Below, piece by piece: positions 40,956 to 49,201 of a DNA stretch of 64,000 bases. Within the stretch, counting starts at the first letter, position 1. Each line of letters begins with the position of its first letter. The position numbers and the translations under genes were made by a program. This DNA is from Hyphomicrobiales bacterium (GTDB lineage Bacteria > Pseudomonadota > Alphaproteobacteria > Rhizobiales > Beijerinckiaceae): positions 62,001 through 126,000 of the forward strand of contig JAIXTM010000005.1 in the NCBI GenBank assembly GCA_027483945.1. The letters run 5' to 3'. A model generated the notes under the pieces. The model was not told the DNA's origin. It worked only from the letters and a program-made list of their open reading frames with translations, and searched no databases.

Positions 40956-42566
40956 ATGACGCGCTATACCCCCGGCAAGATCGTCGCGGTCCTGCTCCTG
41001 TGCGTGCTCTCGGCGCTCTATGCGGCGCCGAGCGTATTGTCGCCCGAGACGCGCAAGGCCATCGAGGATTCCATTCCCTCCTGGATCCCGAAATGGATCG
41101 TGCCCCACCGCGCCATCGTGCTGGGCCTCGACCTGCAGGGCGGCTCGCACATCCTGCTGGAGGTCGATTCAGCCGACCTCGTGCGCTCGCAGATCGCGAC
41201 CCTGCGCGACGACGTGCGCCGCATCCTGCGCGACGTGCGGGTGACGCCCCAGGGCGGCATCGGCACGCTGCCGCGCGGCGTTCAGCTGCGCGTGCCCGAA
41301 CAGGCCGACCGCGACCGCCTGATCCCGCGCCTCCAGGAGATCACCCAGCCCGTCGGCGGGCTCGCCGCGCTCGGCGTCGCGGGTGCCTCGGCCGCGACCC
41401 TGACCCAGGGCGAGGGCGGCCTCATCCAGATCCAGCTCACCGAAGCGGGCATGAACGAGCGCGTCCGCCGCGCCGTCGAGCAGGCCATCGAGGTGCTGCG
41501 CCGGCGCGTCGACTCCACTGGCACCACCGAGCCGAGCATCCAGCGCCAGGGCGCCAACCGCATCGAGGTGCAGGTCCCGGGCCTGCAGAACCCGGAGCGG
41601 CTGAAGGAGCTCCTCGGCCGCACCGCCAAGCTGGAATTCCGCATGGTCGCCGAGCCCGGCGCCGTCGACGTGGAGAATTTGCCCTCGCGCGACAATCCGG
41701 GCCAGACGCTTCCGGTGGAACGCCGCGTCATCGTCGAGGGCAGCGCGCTCGTCGACGCGCAGCCGGGCTTCGACCAGCAATCGGGCCGTCCCATCGTGAA
41801 CTTCCGCTTCACCGTGGCCGGCGGCCAGCGCTTCGGCCAGGTGACGAGCGAGAATGTCGGGCGTGCGCTCGCCATCGTGCTCGACAACGAGGTGATCTCT
41901 GCCCCGACGATCCAGAGCCCGATCACCGGCGGCGCGGGCATCATCACCGGCCAGTTCACGGTGCAGCAGGTCAACGACCTCGCGGTGCTGCTGCGCGCCG
42001 GCGCCTTGCCCGCCAAGCTGACCGTCATCGAGGAGCGGACGGTCGGCCCGGGCCTCGGCGCCGACTCAATCCGCGCGGGCACGCTCGCCACCTATGTCGC
42101 CGGCATCTTCGTCGTGATCTTCATGCTGGTCAGCTACGGCGTGTTCGGCCTCATCGCCAACATCGCGCTGGGCGTCCACCTGATCCTGATCTTCGCGCTG
42201 ATGTCGATCACCGGCGCGACGCTGACGCTGCCGGGCATCGCGGGCATCGTGCTCACGATCGGCACGGCGGTGGATTCCAACGTGCTGATCTACGAGCGCA
42301 TCCGCGAGGAGGCGAAGGCGGGGCGGTCCATCCTCATGGCCATCGACGCGGGCTTCCAGCGCGCCTTCGCCACCGTGTTCGATTCCAACTCGACCATGCT
42401 GATCGCGGCCGTGATCCTGTTCTTCATGGGGGCGGGCCCGGTGCGCGGCTTCGCGGTGGTGTTCATCTTCGGCATCGTCACGACCCTCATCACCGCCATC
42501 ACCATGACCCGCATGATGATCAACCTCTGGTACCGGCTGTTCAAGCCGACCAGGATCCCGTTCTGA
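40956..42566 (+). CDS. secD: Protein translocase subunit SecD
   Basis: 536 residues. First transmembrane helix at about 9-27, then LGLDLQGGSHILLEV, a large periplasmic domain (P1), and five further helices starting near residue 370. The motif GTAVDSNVLIYERIREE in the fourth helix region supports proton-driven pulling. Normal length and continuous with yajC and secF. Confidence 0.96.
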   Translation: MTRYTPGKIVAVLLLCVLSALYAAPSVLSPETRKAIEDSIPSWIPKWIVPHRAIVLGLDLQGGSHILLEVDSADLVRSQIATLRDDVRRILRDVRVTPQGGIGTLPRGVQLRVPEQADRDRLIPRLQEITQPVGGLAALGVAGASAATLTQGEGGLIQIQLTEAGMNERVRRAVEQAIEVLRRRVDSTGTTEPSIQRQGANRIEVQVPGLQNPERLKELLGRTAKLEFRMVAEPGAVDVENLPSRDNPGQTLPVERRVIVEGSALVDAQPGFDQQSGRPIVNFRFTVAGGQRFGQVTSENVGRALAIVLDNEVISAPTIQSPITGGAGIITGQFTVQQVNDLAVLLRAGALPAKLTVIEERTVGPGLGADSIRAGTLATYVAGIFVVIFMLVSYGVFGLIANIALGVHLILIFALMSITGATLTLPGIAGIVLTIGTAVDSNVLIYERIREEAKAGRSILMAIDAGFQRAFATVFDSNSTMLIAAVILFFMGAGPVRGFAVVFIFGIVTTLITAITMTRMMINLWYRLFKPTRIPF

Positions 42567-42581
42567 TCGGAGACGGCACCG

Positions 42582-43532
42582 GTGAAACTCCTTCGCATCG
42601 TCCCCGACGACACCAAGTTCCGCTTCGTCCGCTACCGGCGGTTCAGCTACCCGTTCTCGGCGCTGATCTCGATCGTGACGCTCGTCCTGTTCCTCACGGT
42701 CGGCCTGAATTTCGGCATCGACTTCAAGGGCGGCACGCTCATCGAGCTTCAGGCCAAGTCCGGCCGGGCCGATATCGGCGCCGTCCGCCAGACCGCCGCC
42801 ACGTTCGGCGAGGGCGAGCCGGAGGTGCAGGAATTCGGCGATGTGGGCGGCCTCTCGCTGCGCATCCCGATCCAGCCGGGCGGCGAGCTTGCCCAGGCCG
42901 AGGTCGTGCGCAAGGCGCGCGCGGCGCTGGAGGCGGATTACGAGTTCCGCCGCGTGGAAACGGTCGGCCCGCGCGTCTCGGGCGAGCTCGTCCAGTCCGG
43001 CACGCTCGGCACGCTCGTCGCCGTGATCGCCGTGCTGGCCTATCTGTGGTTCCGCTTCGAGCCGCAACTCGCCATCGGCGCCATCATCGGCACGCTGCAC
43101 GACATCGTGCTCACCGTGTTCTTCTTCCTCGTCACCCAGATCGAGTTCAACATGACCTCGATCGCGGCGATCCTGACCATCATCGGCTATTCGCTGAACG
43201 AGACGGTCGTGGTGTTCGACCGGACCCGCGAATTGCTGCGCCGCTACAAGACGATGCCGATGCAGGAGCTGCTCGACCTGTCGATCAACTCCACCCTGTC
43301 GCGCACCGCGATGACGGCGACGACGACCTTCCTGTCGCTGCTCGCGCTCGTCATCTTCGGCGGCCCGGCCATCGAGGGCTTCGCGCTCGTCATGCTGGCG
43401 GGCATCGCCATCTGCACCTACTCGGCCATGTACATCTCCTCGCCGGTGCTGATCTATCTCGGCATCCATGGCGAGTTCGGCCGCAAGGACGGCGTGGCGG
43501 AGGCGGTCAAGGCTTCGGCCGAGACGCGCTGA
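42582..43532 (+). CDS. secF: Protein translocase subunit SecF
   Basis: 316 residues starting with GTG at 42582. Signatures are GLNFGIDFKGGTLIE near the N-terminus and IIGYSLNETVVVFDRTRE in the middle, with six predicted helices. It forms the SecDF unit with the preceding gene, 15 bp upstream. Confidence 0.95.
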   Translation: MKLLRIVPDDTKFRFVRYRRFSYPFSALISIVTLVLFLTVGLNFGIDFKGGTLIELQAKSGRADIGAVRQTAATFGEGEPEVQEFGDVGGLSLRIPIQPGGELAQAEVVRKARAALEADYEFRRVETVGPRVSGELVQSGTLGTLVAVIAVLAYLWFRFEPQLAIGAIIGTLHDIVLTVFFFLVTQIEFNMTSIAAILTIIGYSLNETVVVFDRTRELLRRYKTMPMQELLDLSINSTLSRTAMTATTTFLSLLALVIFGGPAIEGFALVMLAGIAICTYSAMYISSPVLIYLGIHGEFGRKDGVAEAVKASAETR

Positions 43533-43534
43533 CC

Positions 43535-43921
43535 ATGGCGGGCGAGGGCGGCGAGCGGCGTTTCCTGCCCGGCCGCCACCCGATCGAGTCCTACGGCGCC
43601 GGCGGCTTCCGCTTCGGCGACATGTCCCACCGGGGCTCGATCCTGATCCTCCCCTCCGGCATGCATGCCTGGGAGGCGGGAGAGGGCGCGAGCCTTACGC
43701 CAGGCCTCTTCGCGCCGCTTCTCGCCGAGGCGGCCGGCATCGAACTCCTGCTCATCGGCGCCGGCCGCGACATGGCGGTGCTGCCGCGGGAGACGCGGGC
43801 GGCGCTGGCGCAGGCCGGCATCGCCTTCGAGACGATGGCGACCGCCGCCGCCGTGCGCACCTACAACGTGCTCGTCGCCGAGAATCGCAGGGTCGCGGCA
43901 GCTCTCGTGGCAGTGTCGTGA
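43535..43921 (+). CDS. Mth938-like domain protein (NDUFAF3 homologue)
   Basis: 128 residues in the Mth938/DUF498 fold: IESYGAGGFRFG near the N-terminus, ILILPSGMHAWE, and LLLIGAGRDM with AVRTYNVLVAENRRV at the C-terminus. The human relative NDUFAF3 helps assemble respiratory complex I. It begins 2 bases after secF and overlaps the next gene by 4 bases. Confidence 0.85.
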   Translation: MAGEGGERRFLPGRHPIESYGAGGFRFGDMSHRGSILILPSGMHAWEAGEGASLTPGLFAPLLAEAAGIELLLIGAGRDMAVLPRETRAALAQAGIAFETMATAAAVRTYNVLVAENRRVAAALVAVS

Positions 43922-44775
43922 GCGCGCTCGACGCCTCCTTTGCCCATTGCGAGACGCTGGTGCGGGAGCTCGATCCCGAGCGCTACCAGGCCTCGCTCTT
44001 CGCCGGCCAGGCGCAGCGCGGCGGGCTCCTGGCGCTCGCGGCGTTCAACGCCGAGATCGCCCGCGTGCGTGACGCCATCCGCGAGCCGATGGCCGGCGAG
44101 ATCCGCCTGCAATGGTGGCGTGACGCATTGAACGGCACCGCCCGGGGCGATGCCTCCGGCCATCCGGTCGTCCCCGCCCTCCTGGCGACGATCGAGCGGG
44201 CCCGGCTGCCGCTGGCGCCGTTCCATGCCCTGATCGATGCCCGGACCTTCGACCTCTACGACGACCCAATGCCCACGCTGGGCGACCTGGAAGGCTATGC
44301 GGGCGAGACGGCTTCCATGCTGGTGCGGCTCGGCTCGCTCGTGCTGCTCGATGGCCGCGAGCCGGGCGGCGCCGCGGCCGCCGGCCATGCCGGCGTCGCC
44401 ATCGCGCTCGCCGGCCTGATGCGCGCCTTGCCGTTCCATGCCCGCCGGGGCCAGGTCTACCTGCCCGGCGACGTGCTGGCCCGCCACGGCGTGTCGAGGG
44501 ACGATATCGTCACGGGCCGCGGCGGGCCGGGCCTCGGGGCGGCTCTCGCGGAGTTGAGGGCCGAAGCGCGGCGCCATCTGAAGCTCGCCATGGAGGGCCT
44601 GTCCGGCCTGCCGGAGGCCGTGGCTCCCGCCTTCCTGCCGCTAGCGCCGGTCGAGCCGCATCTGCGCCGCATGGAGAGAGCGAACCACGACCCGCTCAAC
44701 ACATTGTCCGACCGGCCGGCTTGGCTGAACCTCGCCTCGATGTGGCTCTTCGCGCGACGTTTCGGACGGGGGTGA
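43918..44775 (+). CDS. Squalene/phytoene synthase-fold protein (NDUFAF6-like)
   Basis: 285 residues from a GTG overlapping the previous stop (GTGA). The all-helical synthase fold is recognisable (EIRLQWWRDAL, YAGETASMLVRLGSL, ARRGQVYLP). The first Asp-rich site is partial (DLYDD) and the second DxxxD before the RGQVYLP segment is lost, so prenyl coupling is unlikely. NDUFAF6, a complex I assembly factor, has the same degenerate fold. Confidence 0.78.
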   Translation: MSALDASFAHCETLVRELDPERYQASLFAGQAQRGGLLALAAFNAEIARVRDAIREPMAGEIRLQWWRDALNGTARGDASGHPVVPALLATIERARLPLAPFHALIDARTFDLYDDPMPTLGDLEGYAGETASMLVRLGSLVLLDGREPGGAAAAGHAGVAIALAGLMRALPFHARRGQVYLPGDVLARHGVSRDDIVTGRGGPGLGAALAELRAEARRHLKLAMEGLSGLPEAVAPAFLPLAPVEPHLRRMERANHDPLNTLSDRPAWLNLASMWLFARRFGRG

Positions 44776-44855
44776 CGTGCGGGGGTGATCTCCCGCCTGT
44801 CTCCCTACCCGCCGCTTTGCGGGAGGAGGGGGATACGCTGAGCCGTTCCTGCCTG

Positions 44856-45013
44856 CTTCGAGGCTCGCTTCGCGAGCACCTCAGCATGAGGACCTTTGTG
44901 GCGGGCGCGGTCTTTCCGAAGCCTCATCCTGAGGTGACGCCGCGAAGCGGCGGCCTCGAAGGACGAGGCGTCAGGCTCTCCCGTCATTGCGCGCAGCGCC
45001 GGAAGGGATCCAG
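44856..45013. repeat. Two inverted palindromic repeats plus one copy of a second repeat
   Basis: Copy 1 (44856-44891) contains GCTCGCTTCGCGAGC and CACCTCAGCATGAGG. Copy 2 (44922-44968) is the same unit in the opposite orientation, with CCTCATCCTGAGGTG and CGCCGCGAAGCGGCGG. A partial copy of the second family seen near 48.5 kb (AGCGCCGGAAGGGATCCAG) lies at 44981-45013. They resemble intergenic palindromic units dispersed in Hyphomicrobiales genomes. No gene is seen in the 264-bp gap. Confidence 0.7.
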
Positions 45014-45039
45014 ACCGGTACGGCCCGGACGGCCGCCGC

Positions 45040-46476
45040 TCAGGCGGCCTCGCCGTTCCGGCCGGATATCGCGGGTTCCCGGCCCATCCAGGCGGTAAGG
45101 TCCGCCCGGGCGCGGTCGGTGAGGGCGCGCTTCTTGGCGAGGGCCTTCTCGGAGCCGCGCAGGCGCTTGCCGTCCGGCGCCTTGGGCATGCGCTCCAGCG
45201 GCGGGAACAGGCCGAAATTGACGTTCATCGGCTGGAAGGAGCGGGGTGCGCTCGGCTCCTCTCCCTCCACGGCGATGTGGCCGCCCGTGATGTGGGCGAT
45301 GAGGGCGCCGAGGGCGGTCGTCTGCGGCGGGATCATCAGATTGAGCCCCAGGCGCTCGGCGGCGGCGAGGCGCCCGGCCATGAGGCCGACCGCCGCGCTC
45401 TCCACATAGCCCTCGCAGCCGGTGATCTGCCCGGCAAAGCGCAGGCGCGGCGCGGCCTTCAGGCGCAGGGACCCGTCCAGCAGCTTCGGCGAGTTGAGAT
45501 AGGTATTGCGGTGCAGGCCGCCGAGCCGGGCGAATTCCGCGTTCTCCAGGCCCGGAATGGTGCGGAACAGGCGGACCTGCTCGGCATATTTCAGCTTGGT
45601 CTGGAAGCCGACCATGTTGAAGAGGGTGCCCAGCGCATTGTCCTGCCGCAGCTGGACGATGGCATAGGGCTTCACGTCCGGCGCGTGCGGGTTGGTGAGC
45701 CCGACCGGCTTCATCGGCCCGAAGCGCAGCGTCTCCGGCCCGCGCTCGGCCATCACCTCGATCGGCAGGCAGCCGTCGAAATAGGGGGTGTTGGCCTCCC
45801 ATTCGCGGAACGAGGTCTTCTCCCCGTCGACGAGGCCCTGGACGAAGGCGCGGTACTGCTCCTGCGAGAGCGGGCAATTGATGTAGTCGGCGCCCGTGCC
45901 GCCGGGGCCGGCCTTGTCGTAGCGCGACTGGAACCAGGCCTTGCCCATATCGATCGTGTCGCGGTGGACGATAGGCGCGATGGCGTCGAAGAAGGCGAGC
46001 TCTTTCTCGCCGGTGAGCGCGAGGATCGCCTCGGCCAGGGCGGGGGAGGTCAGCGGGCCGGTGGCGACGATGACGCTGTCCCACTCCTCCGGCGGCAGGC
46101 CGGCCACTTCCTCGCGGGCGATGGTGACCAGCGGATGGGCCTCGAGCGCCGCGGTGACCGCCTCCGAGAAGCCGACCCGGTCCACGGCGAGCGCGCCGCC
46201 GGCCGGCACCTGGTGCGCGTCGCCCTTGGCCATGATGATGGAGCCGAGCGCGCGCATCTCCTGGTGCAGGAGGCCGACCGCGTTGGTCGAGGCATCGTCG
46301 GAGCGGAAGGAATTGGAGCAGACGAGCTCGGCGAGCCCGTCGGTGTGGTGGGCGTCCGTCTTCCGGACGGGGCGCATTTCATGGAGCACGACCGGCACGC
46401 CGGCCTGGGCGATCTGCCAGGCGGCTTCGGACCCGGCGAGGCCGCCGCCGACGACATGGATGGGCTGAAGCGTCAT
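45040..46476 (-). CDS. trmFO: Methylenetetrahydrofolate-tRNA-(uracil-5-)-methyltransferase
   Basis: 478 residues. The FAD-binding [14 protein letters not shown] lies at about 10-23, with [25 protein letters not shown] following and [21 protein letters not shown] near the C-terminus. It forms m5U54 in the tRNA T-loop using methylene-THF. The gene stands alone. Confidence 0.95.
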   Translation of the reverse strand: MTLQPIHVVGGGLAGSEAAWQIAQAGVPVVLHEMRPVRKTDAHHTDGLAELVCSNSFRSDDASTNAVGLLHQEMRALGSIIMAKGDAHQVPAGGALAVDRVGFSEAVTAALEAHPLVTIAREEVAGLPPEEWDSVIVATGPLTSPALAEAILALTGEKELAFFDAIAPIVHRDTIDMGKAWFQSRYDKAGPGGTGADYINCPLSQEQYRAFVQGLVDGEKTSFREWEANTPYFDGCLPIEVMAERGPETLRFGPMKPVGLTNPHAPDVKPYAIVQLRQDNALGTLFNMVGFQTKLKYAEQVRLFRTIPGLENAEFARLGGLHRNTYLNSPKLLDGSLRLKAAPRLRFAGQITGCEGYVESAAVGLMAGRLAAAERLGLNLMIPPQTTALGALIAHITGGHIAVEGEEPSAPRSFQPMNVNFGLFPPLERMPKAPDGKRLRGSEKALAKKRALTDRARADLTAWMGREPAISGRNGEAA

Positions 46477-46535
46477 GCCTCCATGTGTCCGCAGGGACGC
46501 CTCCGGTCAAGCGGCGGGGCGACGCATGGGCCCCA

Positions 46536-46580
46536 AAACGCCGAACGCCCGCCCCGGGAGGACGGGCGGGCGTTCGGTTT
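46536..46580 (-). terminator. Strong hairpin terminator after the DUF1127 gene
   Basis: A perfect 14-bp stem (46541-46554 with 46564-46577) and a 9-base loop. On the minus strand it is followed by a TTTT run, and on the plus strand by TTT, so it may act both ways between trmFO promoter sequence and the DUF1127 gene. Confidence 0.75.
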
Positions 46581-46661
46581 CACGCGGGCCGGAGGCGCGG
46601 GGAGGGCGCGCCGGGTTCCGGCAGCGGAGGACTTGTGCCGGACGGGCCGGCCCAGTCGACT

Positions 46662-46820
46662 TTACGCGACCGTGGCGTGGGTGCGGGCCACGAACGGGAT
46701 CTCGTAGCGGGCGATGCCCAGGTCGTTCAGCTCACGGTCGGTGAGGCGCGACAGCTCGCGCACGGTCTCACGGTAACGGAACCAGGCACGGACCTTGGCG
46801 GCGATCATCGAAACGAACAT
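46662..46820 (-). CDS. DUF1127 small Arg-rich protein
   Basis: 52 residues starting MFVSMIAAKVRAWFRYRETV. The DUF1127 core is ELSRLTDRELNDLGIARYEI. Ribosome site AAGGAG is well placed on the minus strand. Related short proteins in rhizobia bind RNA or influence phosphate and carbon metabolism, but the role here is not shown. Confidence 0.9.
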   Translation of the reverse strand: MFVSMIAAKVRAWFRYRETVRELSRLTDRELNDLGIARYEIPFVARTHATVA

Positions 46821-47253
46821 TGGATCTTCTCCTTCTTGCGGCGCCGGAGCACCGAACGGACACACATCAGTTGTTGCGATGCACAAGATAGGTGCGCGAC
46901 CTGCCTTTCAAAAGCGCAATCGGCTTGGATCAGCCATGCGTAAATTGCAGGGCATGGCGAAACGTCGCCTTAAGATGTGCGGCAGCCATGCGCTGAAGGG
47001 CCATGGATTCGTCGCAATTGCTGCAGTTGCGAAGGGATCAGCCATGCGCGCACGGCACGTAGGGCAGCCGCTGCAGGCCCGCTTTCCGGGCAGCGGCGCG
47101 CCGGGCAAAACCGGAAAAAGGACAATAATCCTGTAGGACTATAGTCCGACTTGGTGTTCGCGCACGCCCGATGCACCGCGGGCTTGAACCAGATCAAGGC
47201 CCGCCGCGCAGCGCCGCGCCAGAACGGGCGCCGAACCCGATCAGGAGGCATCC
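46821..47253. other. 433-base gap upstream of the DUF1127 gene and the first mini-protein
   Basis: No convincing gene is seen. The gap holds a 14-bp direct repeat (GGATCAGCCATGCG near 46927 and 47035), an 18-bp near-perfect palindrome centred on GGACTATAGTCC at 47133-47150, and the FNR-type box at 47184. Base composition is lower in GC than the flanks, as for a double promoter region. Confidence 0.6.
47184..47197 (+). promoter_or_regulatory. FNR/FixK-type box (TTGA-N6-TCAA)
   Basis: TTGAACCAGATCAA, an exact TTGA-N6-TCAA dyad. It ends 56 bases before the GTG of the first mini-protein. If centred at -41.5, transcription would start near 47232. Confidence 0.6.
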
Positions 47254-47394
47254 GTGAACACGCAATCCATCGTCATCCTCTGCGGCGTCGTCGGCGCCTT
47301 CCTCACCTTCGGCGTCACGCTGGCCTGGGCCGATCTCTCCACCGCCGATGCCCGCAGGTCGCGGGACGGGCGGCCCGCGCGCGCCGGCGATTGA
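47254..47394 (+). CDS. Mini membrane protein 1 (46 residues)
   Basis: Starts GTG with an excellent AGGAGG site 7 bases upstream. The sequence opens VNTQSIVILCGVVG, has one hydrophobic helix (about 5-27) and ends in an Arg-rich tail. No family is recognised. An FNR/FixK-type box lies 57 bases upstream, and the alpha/beta hydrolase gene begins 54 bases downstream, so the two may be co-transcribed under low oxygen. Confidence 0.65.
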   Translation: MNTQSIVILCGVVGAFLTFGVTLAWADLSTADARRSRDGRPARAGD

Positions 47395-47447
47395 CGCAGC
47401 GCCGGGGGTGACGGAAGGTCAGGCCCGAGGGGAACAGGGGGCCTGCC

Positions 47448-48200
47448 ATGACCATGATCGACCGCCGCGCCGTCATCCTCGGCGGGCTCTCGGGCCTCGG
47501 CGGCCTCGCGCTTCCCGGCGCGGCTCTGGCGGAGGGCGCCTCGCTCGCCGGCTGGGGCGTGGTCCTCATCCACGGCAAGGCGGGCGGCACCGGGACGCTC
47601 AACGCCATCAACGGCCAGCTGAAGGGCGCGGGCGCGATCACCACGATCCCGCGCATGTCCTGGGCGAGCGCCTACCGCACCTATGACGAGACGCTGGGCG
47701 AGGTCGGCCGCGCCGTCGCCGCCATCCGGGCCCAGGGCGCGCGCAGGGTCGCGCTCGCCGGCCATAGTCTCGGGGCCAACGTCTCGCTGGGCTATGCGGC
47801 GAAGACCGGCGGCGTCGATGCCGTCATCGCCATGGCGCCCGGCCACCGGCCGGAATTCATCGTGACGGTGACGGGCGACAGCCTCTCCCGCGCCAAGGCG
47901 ATGGTGGCGTCGGGGCGCGGCGGCGAGACGGCGCGCTTCATCGATTTCAACCAGGGCCAGACCTACGAGATCACCACCAGCGCCGCCGCCTATGTCAGCT
48001 TCTTCGATCCCGACGGCCCGGCCCATATGAGCCGCACGGCGGGGCGCGTGCGCGCGCGCATCCTCTGGCTCATCGGCACCGACGACAGGCCGGCCCAGCG
48101 CGTCCCCGTGGGCGGCCAGACGATCACGATCGCCGCCGGCCACCGCGACACGCCGACCAAGGGCGCGCGGCAGGTGGTGGAGTGGCTGGCGGGCGTGTGA
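47448..48200 (+). CDS. Exported alpha/beta hydrolase
   Basis: 250 residues. A twin-arginine-like signal (DRRAVILGGLSGLGGLALPGAALA, about 5-28) precedes the hydrolase fold, cut here to short motifs: LIHGKAGGTG near 40 and the nucleophile elbow GHSLGAN near 107. A late GHRDT supplies the candidate His. The substrate is unknown. It lies between two FNR-box mini-protein genes. Confidence 0.8.
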   Translation: MTMIDRRAVILGGLSGLGGLALPGAALAEGASLAGWGVVLIHGKAGGTGTLNAINGQLKGAGAITTIPRMSWASAYRTYDETLGEVGRAVAAIRAQGARRVALAGHSLGANVSLGYAAKTGGVDAVIAMAPGHRPEFIVTVTGDSLSRAKAMVASGRGGETARFIDFNQGQTYEITTSAAAYVSFFDPDGPAHMSRTAGRVRARILWLIGTDDRPAQRVPVGGQTITIAAGHRDTPTKGARQVVEWLAGV

Positions 48201-48225
48201 GGCGCCGGCACGGGGCCGGCGGCGA

Positions 48226-48239
48226 TTGACCCGGATCAA
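48226..48239 (+). promoter_or_regulatory. FNR/FixK-type box (TTGA-N6-TCAA)
   Basis: TTGACCCGGATCAA, another exact dyad. It ends 57 bases before the ATG of mini-protein 2, almost the same spacing as the first box, supporting a shared promoter design. Confidence 0.6.
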
Positions 48240-48296
48240 GGCAATTCAGGCGCGAAGGGCGGACAGTCGCCCCATTGCACGCCCGAGGGGATTGCC

Positions 48297-48416
48297 ATGT
48301 TCGACGAATGGATCCGCATCCTGGCCGGCCTCGCGCTGGTCGCCCTGAGCTTCACCTGGACGCTGGCCTCGATCGAGCGCGGCCCGCCGCAGGGCAACCG
48401 CCCGCCGGCGCCCTGA
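48297..48416 (+). CDS. Mini membrane protein 2 (39 residues)
   Basis: ATG at 48297 with GAGGGG 7 bases upstream. The product begins MFDEWIRILAGLALVALS, has one hydrophobic helix (about 6-25) and ends in a Pro-rich tail (QGNRPPAP). It has the same plan as mini-protein 1 but little direct identity. The FNR-type box and ribosome site argue that it is real. Confidence 0.6.
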   Translation: MFDEWIRILAGLALVALSFTWTLASIERGPPQGNRPPAP

Positions 48417-48446
48417 CGCCGCCGCCCCGGCGGCCCGCCACCGCGC

Positions 48447-48733
48447 CATCATCCCCGGCGGCGCGAAGCCAGGGCATCCCGGCGGCACGCAGCTACGCTG
48501 TCATCCCCGGCGGCGCGCAGCGCCCGGAAGGGGATCCAGCCCTGCGGCCCGCGCCTTCATCGCGCCCTTATGCCTGCTGTCTCGCCCCGAGCCGGCGTCC
48601 CTGGACCCCCTTCCCTCGGCCTTCGGCCTCGCCGGGGGTGACACGCCCTGGTCCCCGACGCCCGTCATTCCCGGCGTCGCGCAGCCTCAATGTCATCCCC
48701 GGCGGCGCGAAGCGCCGGGAAGGGGATCCAGCC
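48447..48733. repeat. Cluster of dispersed palindromic repeats
   Basis: Two near-identical 43-base copies lie at 48499-48541 and 48691-48733, each beginning TGTCATCCCCGGCGGCGCG and ending GGAAGGGGATCCAGCC. Partial copies lie at 48447-48476 and 48663-48685, and a related unit in the opposite orientation near 48604-48645. The GC-rich core folds into a hairpin. No gene is seen between the mini-protein and the SEC-C pseudogene (about 400 bases). Confidence 0.75.
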
Positions 48734-48766
48734 CCCGCCGCCGACACACGCCCACAAGGCAAAGCC

Positions 48767-48800
48767 AGCCGGCGCGCCACCGCGAGGCGGCGCGCCGGCT
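48767..48800 (-). terminator. GC-rich hairpin after the SEC-C pseudogene
   Basis: A perfect 12-bp inverted repeat (AGCCGGCGCGCC and GGCGCGCCGGCT) with a 10-base loop, 14 bases past the pseudogene stop on the minus strand. A strong T run is absent. Confidence 0.5.
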
Positions 48801-48813
48801 GCGTCTCATCCGG

Positions 48814-49095
48814 TCAGTCCCTGAAAGTCATGGTTCCGCTCGGCGCCGCGGATTCTCCTCGGCGGCGTTCTGGCGGCCGCTCGCGGTCCACCAGCATCTC
48901 GCAGCACGCCTCGAAACCGGCGGCCGGAGCCGCAGGGGCTCAGGATCGTTGCGCCCGAGCTTCTCGATCAGTTCGACGGCGTCGTCGCCGTCTCCCTTCA
49001 GGAAGCGATGCCCGCGCTTCACGCGCGTCTCGGACGGGAACGACTTACGCCCCCCGAAAGGACGCCAGGTCGGCGGGATCACGATGCTTGCGCAT
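48814..49095 (-). pseudogene. SEC-C motif protein gene broken by frameshifts
   Basis: Read on the minus strand, the ATG at 49095 follows a perfect AGGAGG and gives MRKHRDPADLASFRG, then a stop after a run of six G (49050-49055). Dropping one G continues as RKSFPSETRVKRGHRFLKG and on to EKLGRNDP. The next frame gives PCGSGRR and a third gives FEACCEMLVDRE, ending at 48814. Joined, these rebuild the metal-binding SEC-C motif (GRNDPCPCGSGRRF..CC). At least three frame changes are needed, so the gene is dead or the sequence has clustered homopolymer errors. Confidence 0.75.
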
Positions 49096-49201
49096 GGGAA
49101 CCTCCTGTGGCGGCGATGAGGGATTGGAGAAGAGCGTCAAGATCGGTATGTCGTTGTCTCAACGATCTGACGGGGCGAAGCGGGAACTGACAACTATCGC
49201 T

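Noticed and set aside
41000-43921. A 973-residue open frame running through secD and secF in another frame
   Set aside because: It is a high-GC shadow with Arg/Ala/Gly-rich translation. Only its last 128 codons, from 43535, are a real gene.
46795-47136. A 113-residue plus-strand frame upstream of mini-protein 1
   Set aside because: It begins inside the antisense of the DUF1127 start, lacks a ribosome site and its composition looks random.
48417-48813. CRISPR-like array in the repeat cluster
   Set aside because: Repeats are few, unevenly spaced, in both orientations and differ in length; no cas gene is present.
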